A stretch of DNA of 64,000 nt. Origin: Gyromitra esculenta. Lineage: Eukaryota; Ascomycota; Pezizomycetes; Pezizales; Discinaceae. The translations under genes and the position numbers were made by a program. The stretch is from contig JBCAML010000010.1 in the NCBI GenBank assembly GCA_038503075.1, positions 496,001 through 560,000 on the forward strand, given 5' to 3'. Shown piece after piece: positions 12,466-25,300 of the stretch. The notes beneath the pieces were generated by a model. The model made no database searches and was not told where the DNA came from. It saw nothing but the letters and a program-made list of their open reading frames with translations. The number at the start of each line of letters is the position of its first letter. Positions within the stretch are counted from its first letter, which is position 1.

Positions 12466-13450
12466 ATGAGGTGGTGGTGGTGGTGGGGATGTGAATGTAA
12501 CCTGTAAGAGTTCTTGGGATGGTCATGTTATGTAGCTATCATTATTAGGCTCATAGATACTCTACTATTAATTTATCAAAATACCTCGATACCAAGAACT
12601 GGAAATAGTGTCTTTTGCCTTTTATTCATGCCCAAACGTCTACCATCCAAACCCTATACCGAACAGTCACACCCGTCTTACCTTTCCCACATTCATCATT
12701 ACCACTCCTCATACGAACCGTGCTCGACTTCACCACAGTCAACATGGAACCGACCAGCTATAGTCACAGACCATCACTCGCATGGCATAAAACGAGCGTT
12801 GGAATAACCTTCCTAGCTAGTATGGTATCCTGACACAAACAGTATCCATAGAACGCAGTAGAAAATGCTAGCACATGTCCACAGTCCATATATATACAGG
12901 TCTGCATAGAAGTCGAGACTATCAATAAAACGAACAAGTAGCCCTCTACCTTGTAAGCTGAATCACTACCGAGCCACAGTTAACGATTTTTTACGGCATG
13001 GAGCAGAGTAAACAGTTGAGTAGCGGGAGCAGAATTAAGCCGGCCGGCAGTGAAATAGCGGCAGCTATAAGATAAGGGTTTGGGGAAAGAGGTATACTCA
13101 GTCGTTTTTCGCGGATCATATCGAGTGATTGTTTATGACTATAATACACTCTTCTATCGAAACTCTACAACCTTCGGTAACGATGAGGAGATTGATTGCT
13201 CAGCGCCCGCTGTGGGTATCGAGAGCTAGAGAATATCGCCACCAGAAGCCCGGCTGGTATCTCGTAGATACTTGAGTTGAAAAATACCTGGCTCTTATTT
13301 CCAACATCAATATTCAAACTGATACAGGACTCCCTCTTATTGTCAATACTCAGTAACGCCAGAAAAACCCAATACAGATATTTCATCAAACTATATGACC
13401 CCCCCCGGACGCAAATTCCCAAAACCATACACTATAATTAACCACAATAC
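12466..13450. other. Convergent intergenic region
   Basis: Nearly 1 kb between the 3' ends of the Mis18 gene (plus) and palC (minus). It opens with a (GGT)n run near 12470-12485. Short open frames on both strands carry no recognisable sequence. I see no RNA gene or repeat family. Confidence 0.5.
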
Positions 13451-14863
13451 TTAATAATACCCCGAATACGAACTCCCCGTACTTTTCTCCACCTCCTCCT
13501 CACTATCCACCTCCTCTTCATATCCCGTTCCCTGCGCGCCTTCCACCTTCAACGCCCTCATCTCATCACCACTCAACCGCGGCGCCTCCCAACTCTTCAG
13601 ACTGTGAATCTCTCGCCCACTTGGAATCCTCCTAACCAATTCCGTGGCGTCCGGTAAGGTCTGGAACATAACGCTATCATTCAACTTCCGCCACTTCTCC
13701 TCCAGCGCCTCCAGCACCTTAACTTCCTCTGCGCGGCCGGCATCTAGTCCCCAATTCGAGTCCGCCGCCGCGAGATGCTTCGCTTCCTTCCGCTCCGAGA
13801 GACCGTGTCGCAGTTTATCAATCGAGTTGGTAGGCGCCGAGAGCATGGATTTCGCAAGGAGGAGCCACGCGATTGCTTCGCCGGTGCGGCCGGAGGATTC
13901 TGCGTCAATTCCGAGGAAGCGACACGATTTTGCGCGTGCGACTTTTTGGAGGGATTCGAGGTAGCGCAGGAGGTCGTCGGTGATTTCGGCGGGGACGGAG
14001 GAGTCGGGGATTATATGTCGTTTGGAGGCGGAGGTGGAAAGGAGGCCGAGGGCTTTTGAGGCGTGGTCGGAGGCGGCGATGCAGAGGCGGGCGAGAAGGA
14101 GAGCGCGCACGGAGGTCGGGGGGTCGGGTGGGCTGTAGAGCCATTCTTTGCTGGACTTTTTAGCGTCGCGGTTGCGGGAGGCGAGGGAGAGGTAGGTTGG
14201 GTAGGGGTCTTGTTTTATTACTGCGATGAGGGTGGCATCCGCGAGGGCGAGGGAGGAGAGGGCGGAAAGGGCGGGAGTCGTGAGCTCGATTGGCCAGGAG
14301 GTGGCATTGGAGGGCTGTGGGCGGGAGAGGAGGTGGGTGAATATTGAAGCGGATGTAAGGAGGTTGCCGGCAGCTTGGTTGAAGAGAAGTTGGGGGTCTG
14401 CGGAGGGAGGTTTGTTGGATTGACCGGGGGACAAAATTTGGAGGAGCTGTGAACGAGCTTGGAGCGTGTAGGCGTAGGCAAGCGCTGACAGAGTCCAGAA
14501 TATCTCGTAGCTTAGCCCTGGCCGTGCTATTCGTGGTGGCTCAGTAGAGAACTTCTTTGTAGTTAATACAGCGCGCCACGAGGTCTCGAATTGGGGAGCG
14601 TGAGGTTTGAGAAAAGCTTCGTTGCCTTCTAGGGCGGTAACGAGAGCTAGTAGATGGGAGACATAGGACTCGAGCTCTTTAATGACGAGCGGGAAATTGG
14701 CATTTTGGGATGCTGGAGGCAGTCGTTTGTGGTTTTTAAGGATATTCCTGACCGAGCCACGGTGGGAGGTGGCGAGAAGAGGCAGTGAAGGATACGTGGG
14801 GGAGTCGAAATACGTAGGATAGGAGACTGTGGATGTGGTGGGAAGGGTGAATGGAAAGGGCAT
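13451..14863 (-). CDS. palC: PalC, pH-response regulator with BRO1-like domain
   Basis: A single uninterrupted exon of 470 residues. The N-terminus MPFPFTLPTTSTVSYP and the following SHRGSVRNILKNHKRLPP match the start of fungal PalC proteins, so I begin at the ATG at 14863. An in-frame ATG 19 codons upstream (14920) gives a sequence unlike the family. A helical BRO1-type region covers roughly residues 1-400, and the C-terminus is acidic and ends in YY. In the Pal/Rim pathway PalC bridges the ambient-pH signalling complex and ESCRT-III at the plasma membrane or endosome, leading to PacC processing. It is divergently paired with the complex I gene at 15233. The coding strand has high GC at wobble positions. 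Confidence 0.9.
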   Translation of the reverse strand: MPFPFTLPTTSTVSYPTYFDSPTYPSLPLLATSHRGSVRNILKNHKRLPPASQNANFPLVIKELESYVSHLLALVTALEGNEAFLKPHAPQFETSWRAVLTTKKFSTEPPRIARPGLSYEIFWTLSALAYAYTLQARSQLLQILSPGQSNKPPSADPQLLFNQAAGNLLTSASIFTHLLSRPQPSNATSWPIELTTPALSALSSLALADATLIAVIKQDPYPTYLSLASRNRDAKKSSKEWLYSPPDPPTSVRALLLARLCIAASDHASKALGLLSTSASKRHIIPDSSVPAEITDDLLRYLESLQKVARAKSCRFLGIDAESSGRTGEAIAWLLLAKSMLSAPTNSIDKLRHGLSERKEAKHLAAADSNWGLDAGRAEEVKVLEALEEKWRKLNDSVMFQTLPDATELVRRIPSGREIHSLKSWEAPRLSGDEMRALKVEGAQGTGYEEEVDSEEEVEKSTGSSYSGYY

Positions 14864-15232
14864 TTTCGAGAGCAGGAGTCCCCAGTGGCAATCACCACGA
14901 CACAGAAGGGTCTCGTCCAAGATAATTCCTTAATCCTGAACCGTCGATAATCCCACCAGATGTCGGATACTGCGTGAAGTCGCGATAGCGATAGCTCTGT
15001 GTGGTGGTGGGGGAAGAGAGGGCACGTGAAATGCGGGGCTCTTCTCCCCTGTCCCGTGTATGTAAGCAGGCGCCAAGAGTCGTCAATTCTAACGTCAACA
15101 GCTCGTTTCCCAGAGTCTCCCCAGTTCCACACCCGCCAAATCCAAATTACCCTCCTGGTATGCATTCCCCATACTCGTCTTGCTCACGGCATTGACCAAT
15201 CGATTCCTTAGATATATAAAAATTCACCAGCC
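14864..15232. promoter_or_regulatory. Bidirectional promoter palC / complex I subunit
   Basis: Only 369 bp separates the two divergent start codons, so both promoters must lie here or overlap the leaders. A CACGTG E-box sits at 15023-15028. A TATATAAA-like run at about 15211 is too close to the downstream ATG to act as its TATA box. Whether the two genes are co-regulated cannot be seen from sequence. Confidence 0.5.
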
Positions 15233-15617
15233 ATGCCCATTCCCGAATCTCCTGCGTTCCTCGCAAAGAAGCCGACGGTCCCGCCTACCTTCGAGGGCGT
15301 CGACTACGAGGACAACAGAGCCGTCAAAGGCGCCCAGGACGCTATCATCCGCGAGCAATGGGTCCGGTCAATGATGGCCCGCATTGTTCGGGAAGAGCTG
15401 GGGAAATGCTATTACCGCCAGGGCGTGAACCATCTGCAGAATTGTAATAAGCTGAGGGGTGAGTGATGGATCCCGGGGGGGAGGGATAGATAAAGGGAGG
15501 GGGGGGGGCTGCTGGCTAATTGACGAGACAGAACGATACCTGGAACTGCTGAAGGATGCGAAGATCAAGGGTTATCTGTTCGAGATGCAAAATATCCTTC
15601 CGGGAGAGAAGAAATAG
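15233..15617 (+). CDS. nuo12.3: NADH:ubiquinone oxidoreductase 12.3-kDa-type subunit (PDSW/NDUFB10-like)
   Basis: Exons 15233-15458 and 15532-15617 encode 103 residues, the usual length for the fungal 12-kDa subunit. Family hallmarks are the N-terminal MPIPESPAFLAKKPTVPPTF, the block AIIREQWVRSMMARIVREEL, and a cysteine-bearing segment (GKCYYRQGVNHLQNC) followed by RERYLELL and KGYLF. The protein is an accessory subunit of the membrane arm of respiratory complex I, on the intermembrane-space side. No cleavable leader is apparent, as expected for this subunit. The intron is 73 nt and contains a G-run. Confidence 0.88.
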
Positions 15618-17695
15618 AATTGCGATTGGTTGGGAATGGAAAGAATGGATATATGGAGTTTTTTTTTCCATCACGATGGATGGATGAGTGGGTGGGTTGA
15701 GCGTTGCAATATGCTGTATTATACAAGCTTAGGGGGTATGTAAATGAATACTTGCTCCCGAGTCTGTTGTGCGTTTCTTTGGCCCCCATCTCCTGGGCTT
15801 GTTGATTATCTGAACCGCTGTTCGGCTTTCAGGAGCATATTGGCTAGTTTTCTGGCTCTCTATCATCGTTGATTGAATCCATATTAATGTCCTTAGCACT
15901 CAAAATGAAGCAATCAAGGTCAACACATTAGAATTAAATTTTAGAATTAAAGTGGATGGCAAAGGCTCTACTAACCATCAACCCTATTATTCGAACCCCT
16001 GCTCAAGTAAAAAGGATACTTTGACCTAGGTGCTGCGAAGAAGTACAAGAGATGCATTGTTATTCACGTTAAGGGGAACTGCCTCGAGGGTCTCCTAAAA
16101 TCTTTCTTTATACCTCACATCAAGAGTGATTTTTAGCCTGGTAAACGAAGCAGTACAGGGCAACCCTGATTTCTCGGATAAATGCCGATTTAGCCTTCCA
16201 ATCAAATAAACAACGGCGCGCTTAGAAGGACAGGACACTGAATACTATAGTATAAAGCTCGTCGGGAATCAGGGAAAATAAAAAGCTGTGGCTGGTCGAG
16301 GACGTGCAGTGCCCTACCGATGGATAAGACAGCAAATACTAATCTCGCGCAAGGCAGAGGTAGTTTCCCCTTATTTTTGCGAATTACCGAGTGATAATCT
16401 GTGAAGATCTATACTTCCGGGGCAGAGGCGAGGTAGCGTGAATAATAAGAACCCTATTGCAACGATGGTAGCAACGTTGGTGATGGGGGTATTGTAGCTG
16501 TGGTGGATTTGGCGGTCGTAGGTGTGCCAATAGCCAGGATACATGTAGTTGTCCGTCATATGCAGTTTTGGGTCCGCCAGCACAAGGCGCCAAAGCTCGG
16601 AAATGCTTCAAGATCTTGGCGAGATAAGCCGTGGAAATTACACAGAACCCAATCAGACTCACAAGCCATGTTTTTAGTATTGATTACAATCGTAGCCACC
16701 TCGCCAAATGTCAGACCAAGTGCAGCGCGAAATATACACACATGCATGTAGTCTTTCACCGAAAACAGTTCTCTAACTGGCCAAAAACTACATGTAGGTC
16801 TGATGACGAGATTAGATATATGTATAGACGATACTATAATAACACGAATATCCCCCTCCCCCTCTCGCCGTTCAATCGCCAGAATCAATCGTTACATGTA
16901 CGGACCCGCACTCCATAGCAGTCCTTGGACGATAAAACTTCCGCACGGGAACCCCCACACAGCAGTGAAAGCAGCACTGTTGAGAAACACGGTAACGAGG
17001 AACACAAAAAGGCGAGAGGAGGAGAGAAGAAAGAGACGGAGCTACACCACGCACACGTCGCTCGCAGTGCCCGGTGACCCTCCTACACCGACAGATTCAG
17101 GGCCCAACATGGAGATCTGCCTTCCCTAGATTGGCCTGCAGACACCAATCTGCCTCCCGTACCACTCCACCACCCCCACACAACCCCCCACAGGACATGG
17201 GCCGTCACTCGCTCTACTAGCAGCCGTTGCCAAGAAATCCACGATATCGGGATTGGCCGTTGCGGCTCCCACCATGCAAACACCTGCTAATCATTCTCAG
17301 GGATAACCGCAGCGAACCTTCCAAAATCAAACTACATCGCGCATATTCATGGCCAAAAAAAGGGCCATGCCCGGCACAATATCCCGGGCGATACCTCCCC
17401 CCCCCCCGGTTCTACAAACTTCGATAGTCTAGTTTTTTTTTCCCCCGTTCCTTTCCTCCTCTTCCACCCGTCCGTTCTATCCCCGGGTATATAAAGTAAG
17501 AAGAGTGGGGGGGACGCATCACGATGTTCTCACTTTCAAAATCATTATCCAGAATTTGTAAAAGTTTCACCAGCATTCGTCTGTAAATACCCCTCCCTCC
17601 CCCCAATTCCTCCCCCCCAAGTTTTTTCTTTCTTTCCAACTAGGCTAATCATAGAGACCTAAATTTTTAGTACCACACCACGCCTCATCTCAGCC
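15618..17695. other. Intergenic region upstream of threonine aldolase
   Basis: About 2.1 kb without a supportable gene. Open frames between 16370 and 17430 overlap on both strands and encode nothing recognisable. Three TACATGTA palindromes lie within 360 bp, at 16540, 16789 and 16893. The right part (17140-17460 and 17580-17640) is rich in C/T runs, including long poly-C. Confidence 0.5.
17488..17495 (+). promoter_or_regulatory. TATA-like box of the threonine aldolase gene
   Basis: TATATAAA in a GC-rich context about 200 bp before the start codon, followed downstream by a C/T-rich tract (about 17580-17640) where transcription could start. It is a candidate only. Confidence 0.35.
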
Positions 17696-18908
17696 ATGAC
17701 ATCCGCCAAACCCAACGAGTGGGTGACGTCTCCAGCGGCTTTTGATTTCCGCTCCGACACGCTGACGACGCCGACGGCGTCGATGCTGTCGTCGCTCACG
17801 CATGCTTCGCTCGGCGACGAAGTCTACCTCGAGTCGACTACGACGACTGCGCTAGAGGCGCGAATCGCAGCGCTATTCGGGAAGACAGCGGCGCTGTTCG
17901 TGCTCTCCGGGACGATGGGGAACCAGTTATGTCTACGCGCACACCTGACGCAGCCGCCGCACTCGGTGCTGTGCGATGTGCGTGCGCACATAAACGTGTA
18001 CGAAGCGGGCGGACTAGCGACGCTATCGCAGTCGCTGATTACGGGTGTTGCGCCGCGGAATAGAAAGTGGATTACGCTGGAGGACGTTAAGCGGGAGGTG
18101 GTGCTCGGCCACGACGTTCACTTTGCGGCTACGAGGGTTATTTCGCTGGAGAATACGATCAATGGGGTTGTGATGCCGATCGAGGAGGTGCGGCGCATCA
18201 GTCAGTTCGCGAAGGATAATGGGATTAAGGTTCATTTGGATGGTGCGAGACTGTGGAATGCGTGCTCGCTCCCAGGAGCACCAGGACTGAAGGATTATGC
18301 GGAGTTGGTGGATTCGCTGAGCGTCTGCTTCTCAAAGAGTCTTGGTGCGCCGGTGGGGAGTTTTGTGGTTGGGGAGCAGAGGCTGGTGGATCATGTGAGA
18401 CATATGAGGAAGGCGATTGGGGGTGGGATTAGGCAGGCGGGTATTCTGACGGCTATGGCGGAGGTGGCGTTGGATGAAGTGTGGTTTGGGGGTAGATTGG
18501 CAGAGGCGAATGGGTATGCGAAGAGAGTGGAGGAGAAGTGGAGGGCCCTAGGTGGGGAGACGACACTCCCAGTGGACACGAATATGGTGTGGTTGGACTT
18601 GGAGGGGAGGGGAGTTAATACGGATGTTTGGGCGGAGGAGGCTAGGAAACAGGGAATAAAGATCGGCGGTGGGAGGATAGTGTGCCACTACCGTGAGTAA
18701 GCTGCTTTGAGGTGTACGTCCTGGTGAGATGGATAATGGCTAATTGAAGTCCGTGACAATAGAAAACACAACAGAAACGGTTGAAAGGTTGGAGAAAGTT
18801 ATGGAGGCAGCGTGCAAGCAGGCTGATGAAAGCAAAGCTAATGGAGTAGTGACCGATGATGAAGGGAATGTAAAACCGACAAGCTATTTGCTTAGGAGTA
18901 AAATTTAG
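17696..18908 (+). CDS. GLY1: Low-specificity L-threonine aldolase
   Basis: Exons 17696-18692 and 18763-18908 encode 380 residues. The enzyme cleaves L-threonine or allo-threonine to glycine and acetaldehyde using pyridoxal phosphate, and is probably cytosolic. Family markers in order are DFRSDTLTTPT near the N-terminus, SLGDEVYLE, the SGTMGNQL cofactor-phosphate region, LENTINGVVMP, the HLDGARLWNA aspartate, and the cofactor lysine K214 in VCFSKSLGAPVGS. The conserved segment ends in GGGIRQAGILTA and the C-terminal domain. The short second exon supplies the last helix and replaces an in-frame stop just past the donor. The second exon is clearly less GC-rich than the first. Confidence 0.93.
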
Positions 18909-20090
18909 AACAACAGTAGAAACCTAATATAACAAACCGCTCTCAGCGTCATAGGAAATGATTCGATGGTTTGTGAGGTCTTTTTTTTCTTTTTCTTTTT
19001 TCTTTTTCTTTTTATCGGTCCCGGCGGAGGGTTGTACATTCAGAAGACTACCGCTTTCCGATCTCGATTATCGACCAAACTATTAACCACTTCTCAATTT
19101 TGGGTCTTAGTCTTGAGATATAGTAATATAGGGACAAAGGCAATACACAACCAGCAAAAAAAAGAATTCAAGAAGAACTATCTCGATAAAGAAAATGGCT
19201 CAAAAGTATCCAGCAGGTTGATGGACCCTCCATACGGAAGAAAGGCCCAAGAAACCGGACGAACATAGAAGTTACTACATATTGTAGCAGAGAGTTGCTA
19301 ATTTCAAGATTCTATACAGCAAGGGAAGCTCAAGAAGGGGGAGCACCAAAAAGTATTCTCACTGCCGATAAGGCTGAGGGTTATTGCGATTTTACTGAAA
19401 CTATAAACTATAACGGAGAATTAAGGATGGGGTGATTAGTAAACTCTCATAGCTTGTTAGTGGGCGAATACATATACAGCTGTGTAAGAGAAGTCTTGAC
19501 ACCCCGCCCCACCAAAGAGACAGCGACTGGGGTGTCCTGGCACCCTACCAATCTGTTGACAGTAAACAAAATAGCTGGGGACCAAGCAGGGGACAGTAGA
19601 TCAACAAAAGAGAGGAGATAATGATAGGCTAAATAACATCCAACTGCTTTATGCGGCTACTTTCTGCAGAAATTACAACCTCAATTCGTCGGCAGTCGAG
19701 AGCCGGGAACCGTCCGTTTGGAAGAGAAAGTCTACTGCCCTCCAGCACTCACAAACTAGCGAGTACATTACATGTATAACACTTAAAGGCAAGCACAAAA
19801 AGTAAAGCCTAAAATCACAGATAGACACCTACATGTAGTCTCTCCATCTCCACTCCATCTCCATTTGTCTCCACCCCCACCGGAAGTTACCGCTGCGGCT
19901 CAACTGCCCCGCCTGGCCCGTGCACCTACCCACCAAAGCAGGGTAACCCGCGATTCCCGCCAACTGCTCCTCAAAAGCCATGATCCGATCCCATGGCCTG
20001 ACTGAACAAGGCTGGAATCCTCTCGTCCAGCTCTTCATCCCTCAATTCCTCTCCACTCGATCCTACACATCATCACCATCATCACCACCA
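18909..20090. other. Intergenic region between threonine aldolase and ofd1
   Basis: No gene. A T/C homopolymeric tract (about 18978-19014) follows the threonine aldolase stop. A mini-transposon relic lies at 19475-19557. TACATGTA occurs at 19769 and 19830. The last 110 bp is open in frame with ofd1 and could be leader or extra N-terminus. Confidence 0.5.
19475..19557 (+). mobile_element. Tc1/mariner-type MITE relic (copy 2)
   Basis: The sequence starts TACAGCTGTGTAAGAGAAG, then TCTTGACACC, and is alignable over about 60 bp with the complete 85-bp element at 52838-52922. The right terminal repeat is degraded. Most differences between the copies are C/T or G/A, with this copy holding the C and G states. 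Confidence 0.55.
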
Positions 20091-22332
20091 ATGGTCAAGC
20101 GAAAGGCTGAAGGGACGGTTGCTTCCCGGTCTCCCTCGAAGAAAGGGAAACCCTCCAAGGCTGAATCCGCCCCGGTAGACGTTAAATCCTCCTTCCGTGA
20201 AGGCCTCTTTGATAAATCCGTCGAAGCTCAGTATCGCAAAGAATATGCTTCCTCCACTCCGTACAGCTCCCACCCCACCCATCCATCCACCAGAAAATCT
20301 TCAGTTCTCCCTCCTTAGCTAACTCCGGCAAACCCCCCTACAGCTACAAGCACGCCGTGATCCACTCGCTGATGGATGACACCCTTCTCCGCTCCGTCCG
20401 CTCCGAAGCCCTCAAAAACCTCCACTTCACCCCGAAGGAAACAGACATCTACCGAATCCACCAATCCGGGGACCTTGCCAACCTCGACGGTCTTCCACAA
20501 TCAATGCAAGCTCTTCTTCCCTCCCTCCGTCAGCTCCGCGACTCCCTCTACTCCAAGACTTTCCGCGACTACGTCTGCGCCGTTACCGGCTGTGGCGCCC
20601 TCAGCGGTAGAAAGACGGATATGGCGATCAACGTGTACACCCCCGGCTCACACCTACTCACCCACGACGATGTCATTGGCTCTAGACGGGTGAGCTACAT
20701 ACTCTATCTCACTTCTCCCGATGCGCCATGGCAGGAATCCTGGGGCGGGGCACTACGGTTGTACCCAACGAGAGTCGGGGAGGATGGTGTTACCCGTGTC
20801 CCGGAGCCACAGTGGGCGAAGTCCATTCCACCAGCATGGAATCAGCTGAGTTTTTTCGAGGTACAACCTGGACTGAGTTTCCATGATGTAGAGGAAGTGT
20901 ACGACTGTGGGGAAGATGAAGAACGAGTTCGCATGGCCATCAGCGGTTGGTTCCATATCCCGCAGGAAGGCGAAGAGGGCTACATTCTCGGCCTTGAAGA
21001 GGAGCTAGCAGAAAAGAGCTCTCTCCAGCAACTACAAAGTAAAAGCGACACATTCGACTTCCCGAAGCCCCTGTCCGTCGAAGAAACTACGGAGAACACG
21101 GAGGAAGACATTGAGGAAGACGACACGATCCTCTCGGAGGAGGAATTAACCTTCCTTCTCCGCTACATCGCACCGACCTATCTCACGCCAGACACGCTCG
21201 AAGAACTCCGCGAAGCCTTCGCCGAAGACTCTTCGGTCCAGATCACATCCTTCCTATCTAAATCCTACTCTGCAAAACTAAAATCCTACATCGCCTCCCG
21301 CGACGGCCAATCCACCACACACGAATCCGAAGGCTGGGAGACTGCTATCCCACCACATAAACACCGCTACCTCTACCTCCAAAAACCACCAAGCACCTCA
21401 ACGAACTCGAATCCAATCGAAGAGCTCTTAGCCGTCGTTTTCCCGTCTAAGCCGTTCAGGAAGCTCCTGCAGCTGGCCACAGGAATGAAGATGACACCTG
21501 CGGCGAACCTCCTAGCTAGACGCTTCAGGAGAGGGTTAGACTACACTCTAGCTACCGGCTACGGCGGTGAAGGTGGCGAAATCGACGAGAACGGTGAAGG
21601 TGACGGGGAGGCCGCAGAAGGCGCGGGCATGAGGGTTGAGGTCTGCTTAGGCATTACTCCGTCAAGAGGATGGGGTGGTGAGGAGGAAGAAGATGAGGAT
21701 ACCGAAAAGAAGAATGGAAAAGGGAAAACCAAGGTGAAGGTTCCGAAACCATCAAAGTTTGACGATAGAGAGAGGACTATTGGCGGTTATGAAATGTATT
21801 ACTCCCATCCCACTCCGCCTTGTATACTACTGATACAATAACCAGGTACATGGCCGGCGACGGCTCGGGCTCCGACTCGGATTCGGAAGACGAAACGGAT
21901 CCGCACACTACTACCAAAAAATCAAGGAAATCAGACCCTGCCATCTACAGAACTAGCAGAGAAGACGAGGGCGATGGTGTTCTGTTCACTATGCCTGCTG
22001 CTTGGAACAGGTTTAGTATCGTCTTGCGTGACTCGGGAGTTCTGAAGTTTGTTAAGTACGTTTCGCAGAGTGCGAAGGGAGATCGGTGGGATGTTGTTGG
22101 TGATTGGGGTGTTGCAGATGATGATGACGGAGATGAAGTGGAGGTAGAAGCTGAGGGGGACGTAGAGGGTGCTGAAGATGAGGAGGAGGGGAGGGGTGAA
22201 GATGAGGATGGGGATGGGGAAGAGGAATGGAAGGGAATTGAGATTGATGAGGATAGTGGGGAAGGTGGGGCGGGAGAAGAGGGGGGCGAAAGAGAGGACG
22301 ACGAAGATGAGGAGATGGGGGAGAGTGAGTAG
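20091..22332 (+). CDS. ofd1: Ofd1/Tpa1-type 2-oxoglutarate/Fe(II) prolyl hydroxylase-like protein
   Basis: Exons 20091-20260, 20344-21795 and 21846-22332 encode 702 residues. The N-terminus is basic (VKRKAEG, SPSKKGKPSK), consistent with nuclear entry. The first double-stranded beta-helix domain has PYKHAVI, the metal-binding H164xD166 in LLTHDDV, H237 in LSFHDVEE and the 2-oxoglutarate arginine R253 in RMAISGWFH. The second, C-terminal Ofd1 domain runs from about 330 and ends in an extremely acidic tail. Yeast Tpa1 and Ofd1 hydroxylate a ribosomal protein uS12 proline, and Ofd1 also governs oxygen-dependent SREBP turnover. The specific role here is inferred. An in-frame ATG at 19980 would add 37 residues. 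Confidence 0.9.
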
Positions 22333-25300
22333 TGGAGTGTGAAATTTAGTTATGGGATGTGTTAGAAAAAGGTTAACCTCTTGTATCAGTATATAAAAAG
22401 CGGAATGTTTTTTTTCGTTTCCTCTCGATAAAGATTTGTGGATCTGTGGGTTAGTTTATAGGGGCTGGCCGACCTTATGCCATATTAGCGTTTATTTATG
22501 GCAAGAAAGTTTGATGAGAGAGAATAGTGCAGTCTATATCCCAAAGAACTCTTGTCTGTAAGTGAGATTTCTTCAGAGACTCCATCTCAATCATGATGAA
22601 TCACTCTTAACATAACATGTAATACATACCAGTATTGAAGAGGACTCGAGAAATAGTTATTGTTTCGCCTATTAAACCTCGGAGTAGACCTCGCCTCTAT
22701 ACACGACGGTCTAATCAGTAGTGGGAGCTCTAATATACGCGTCGCGGGTAAGTCGAATACCCGCCGAACGATCTGAGACCTGTAAAACACCAAAATACTA
22801 GAGTCTAAAGTAGAGCCTAGAAGCGGGGTATATAGAAAAAAAAAATCCCCATAGGGAATAAGAAATAGTTACACCGGGCTGAGTACATGTATTAAGAAGG
22901 GTGAAGATCAGAGAACTGTTTAGTTCACGTATAAGGCTGCATGTAGGATCTTCCACCGCGCTCTTTTTTTTTTTTTTTAGCCTTTTCCCGTATCGAGACA
23001 ATAAATACATGTGCATGTATAATACACATGATCAAAAGATCCTACTTCCAACAGCATCTATAGTGAAAATTTTGCACATGCACTATGCGATTAAAGCAAT
23101 AGTATACCATTGATCGGATTTTTGTTTTCTCCGGTTTACAAAAGGCTCCATCCCCTGTGGGGTAGGAGTGGGCCGCAAACTTCTATAATAGTCTTACTAG
23201 AGACTGTATATAGAAAGGAGATACTAGTAGAAGCCTAGCTAGCCATTAAAAGGCTAGGTTCATTCTAAGTGTGGTCTCCTATTTTGAGAGCGTGGATTTG
23301 TGGTACTGGGGATTTTGTGGATTTCTGTTTTTCTGTTGGTGGCATATAATAGAAGTTAGTTTAGGTAGTAGTGTCGCCATTTTATGGCACAAGTGTACCG
23401 GGGGTGGGTGGGTGAAGTTAGAACGGGTCAGGATGTTCAGCCACAGTGATTAATTAAGCTACGAAAAACTGATTTCCGATACCTTAACCATTCCAACTTC
23501 ATACCCCCTACGCTTGTATACACGGAGAGGGTTATCTCTTAGAAAAGTCCATGGAAATAATGTATTTTATTATTCCAGTACGGCGTCCACTTAAAACTGG
23601 TAATAATAGATTATGAGTGATTTAACTATAATCCGCAAAGACCCGATTCTAGATGGTGTCGGGATCCACTTTAACAAACTACCGGGACTGGGTTGGTCGA
23701 CGATGCAGCAATGGCGATGGAAGTATTCGAGAAAACCATCCTCGAAATATCCCGAAAGGAATATTCCAGACCAAGTAATGGCGATGTAGCGGAATTATCA
23801 ATCACAGCTACATTCTTTTGTAGAAGGGGGTACTTTTCCGCCACCCACGCCAAAAGGGCGTAAGCATAGATAGAAACTACACGATGCCTTTCTTACTAAC
23901 AATACCTTGCCATCGCCCCCACTTTTTTCACGTGATAGCAGGGTATCATGCAGGTTCAATGATTAAAAGTATCCTTCAGTGCTGCAGCTCTTGGAATACA
24001 CAACATCTTGGTTTCAGAGAAGATAAGGGATGCGCAGATGCTGAGTCCAGACTCCAGGCACCTGGGTCTGTTTGGAAGAACTCCCGGTACTCGATATTAA
24101 CTGCACAATCCCACCAAAACGGCTGGATAGTTATTGTTCGTGGGGGCCGAGAATGGGTATTCGTCTCCTGATTACTTCTCCAGATAATTCAAGAGCTTTG
24201 AGCTCGAGGCACCGGATGATAATCTCATACCCTCCTATCCCCCATTGGGGCTCTAACTTTAATTTTGACGGAGGTACTTCTTTCCAGCCTCCGAACGATT
24301 TTTCGGTTATTAATTTTTTCTCCCAGCTTAGTCAGTTATGCAAAATAGCACCATCACAGTGAGTAGTTCATCGAGATTGATCGCTGGTATCTTTCTTGAT
24401 TTAGAATGAGTGTTATCTAACTCATACATACACACGTATGTTTCAGGATTATTCTTTCAAATCAGAAAAGCGGTACATAGCCGTTCAGCCTGCAAATTTC
24501 CTTGCTGTTCAATATATATCGACTGAGCCTAAATATTGTGTCGTTGATACGTACAGTACGAAAAAAAAGGGGATGAACTTGGTATGGTATTTGCAGTACT
24601 GTATTTTAGTTAATATTCCATTAATGTAGGATCCAACCTGTTGTGCGAATCGATTTTCTCAGGAAATATGGTCTTATTGCTGAATCTTCTAAGAAAGCGG
24701 TAGCACTGTATCTAAGTACGCTCCCCAATACCCCCAGGCGACAGATCGGAAGAAACCGCTACAATTTCCCGCCCATATACTGATTACCTTATCAAATATC
24801 AGTTAGGTTTCAGTATCGCTGTCTAGACCAGGACAGACCTCGCCCGATGTCAAAGTTGCACGAGGGTGCACAAAAAACTGAGGCATATCCTTCCCTCACC
24901 ATAACGAAAAACATGCACAAGTTGACAGTCTGACCTTATGCAAATTAAATGGCGTAGTCTTCTCATGCCCCTTCTCCCGGGCCCTCGGGTCCAGATAAAG
25001 AAAGCAATGGTGTACCAAAATGATACATCATGATCAGTTCACAACATTTTTCGTAAGACCTTGAGAAAACAAATTTGGATATATGGCCAGGCGAAATAGA
25101 AGAATATCGCTCCAGTCGAGGTTTCCATGCCACTCGATAGAATATGACCTTTTTGGGGGGGGAGGATGTCAAGTCAAAGCGTCTATGGCTCCTGTGCCTT
25201 TTGATCAACCCTTATTCTCGATAAGACTAATTACGGTTTACATACAAAGCCGTCGCAAGAGGACTACAATGGCTGCCAGCCTTTCGATAGGTAAAGCGTG

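Noticed and set aside
13451..14920. Longer palC start at 14920
   Set aside because: The extra 19 residues do not resemble PalC, whereas MPFPF at 14863 matches the family start.
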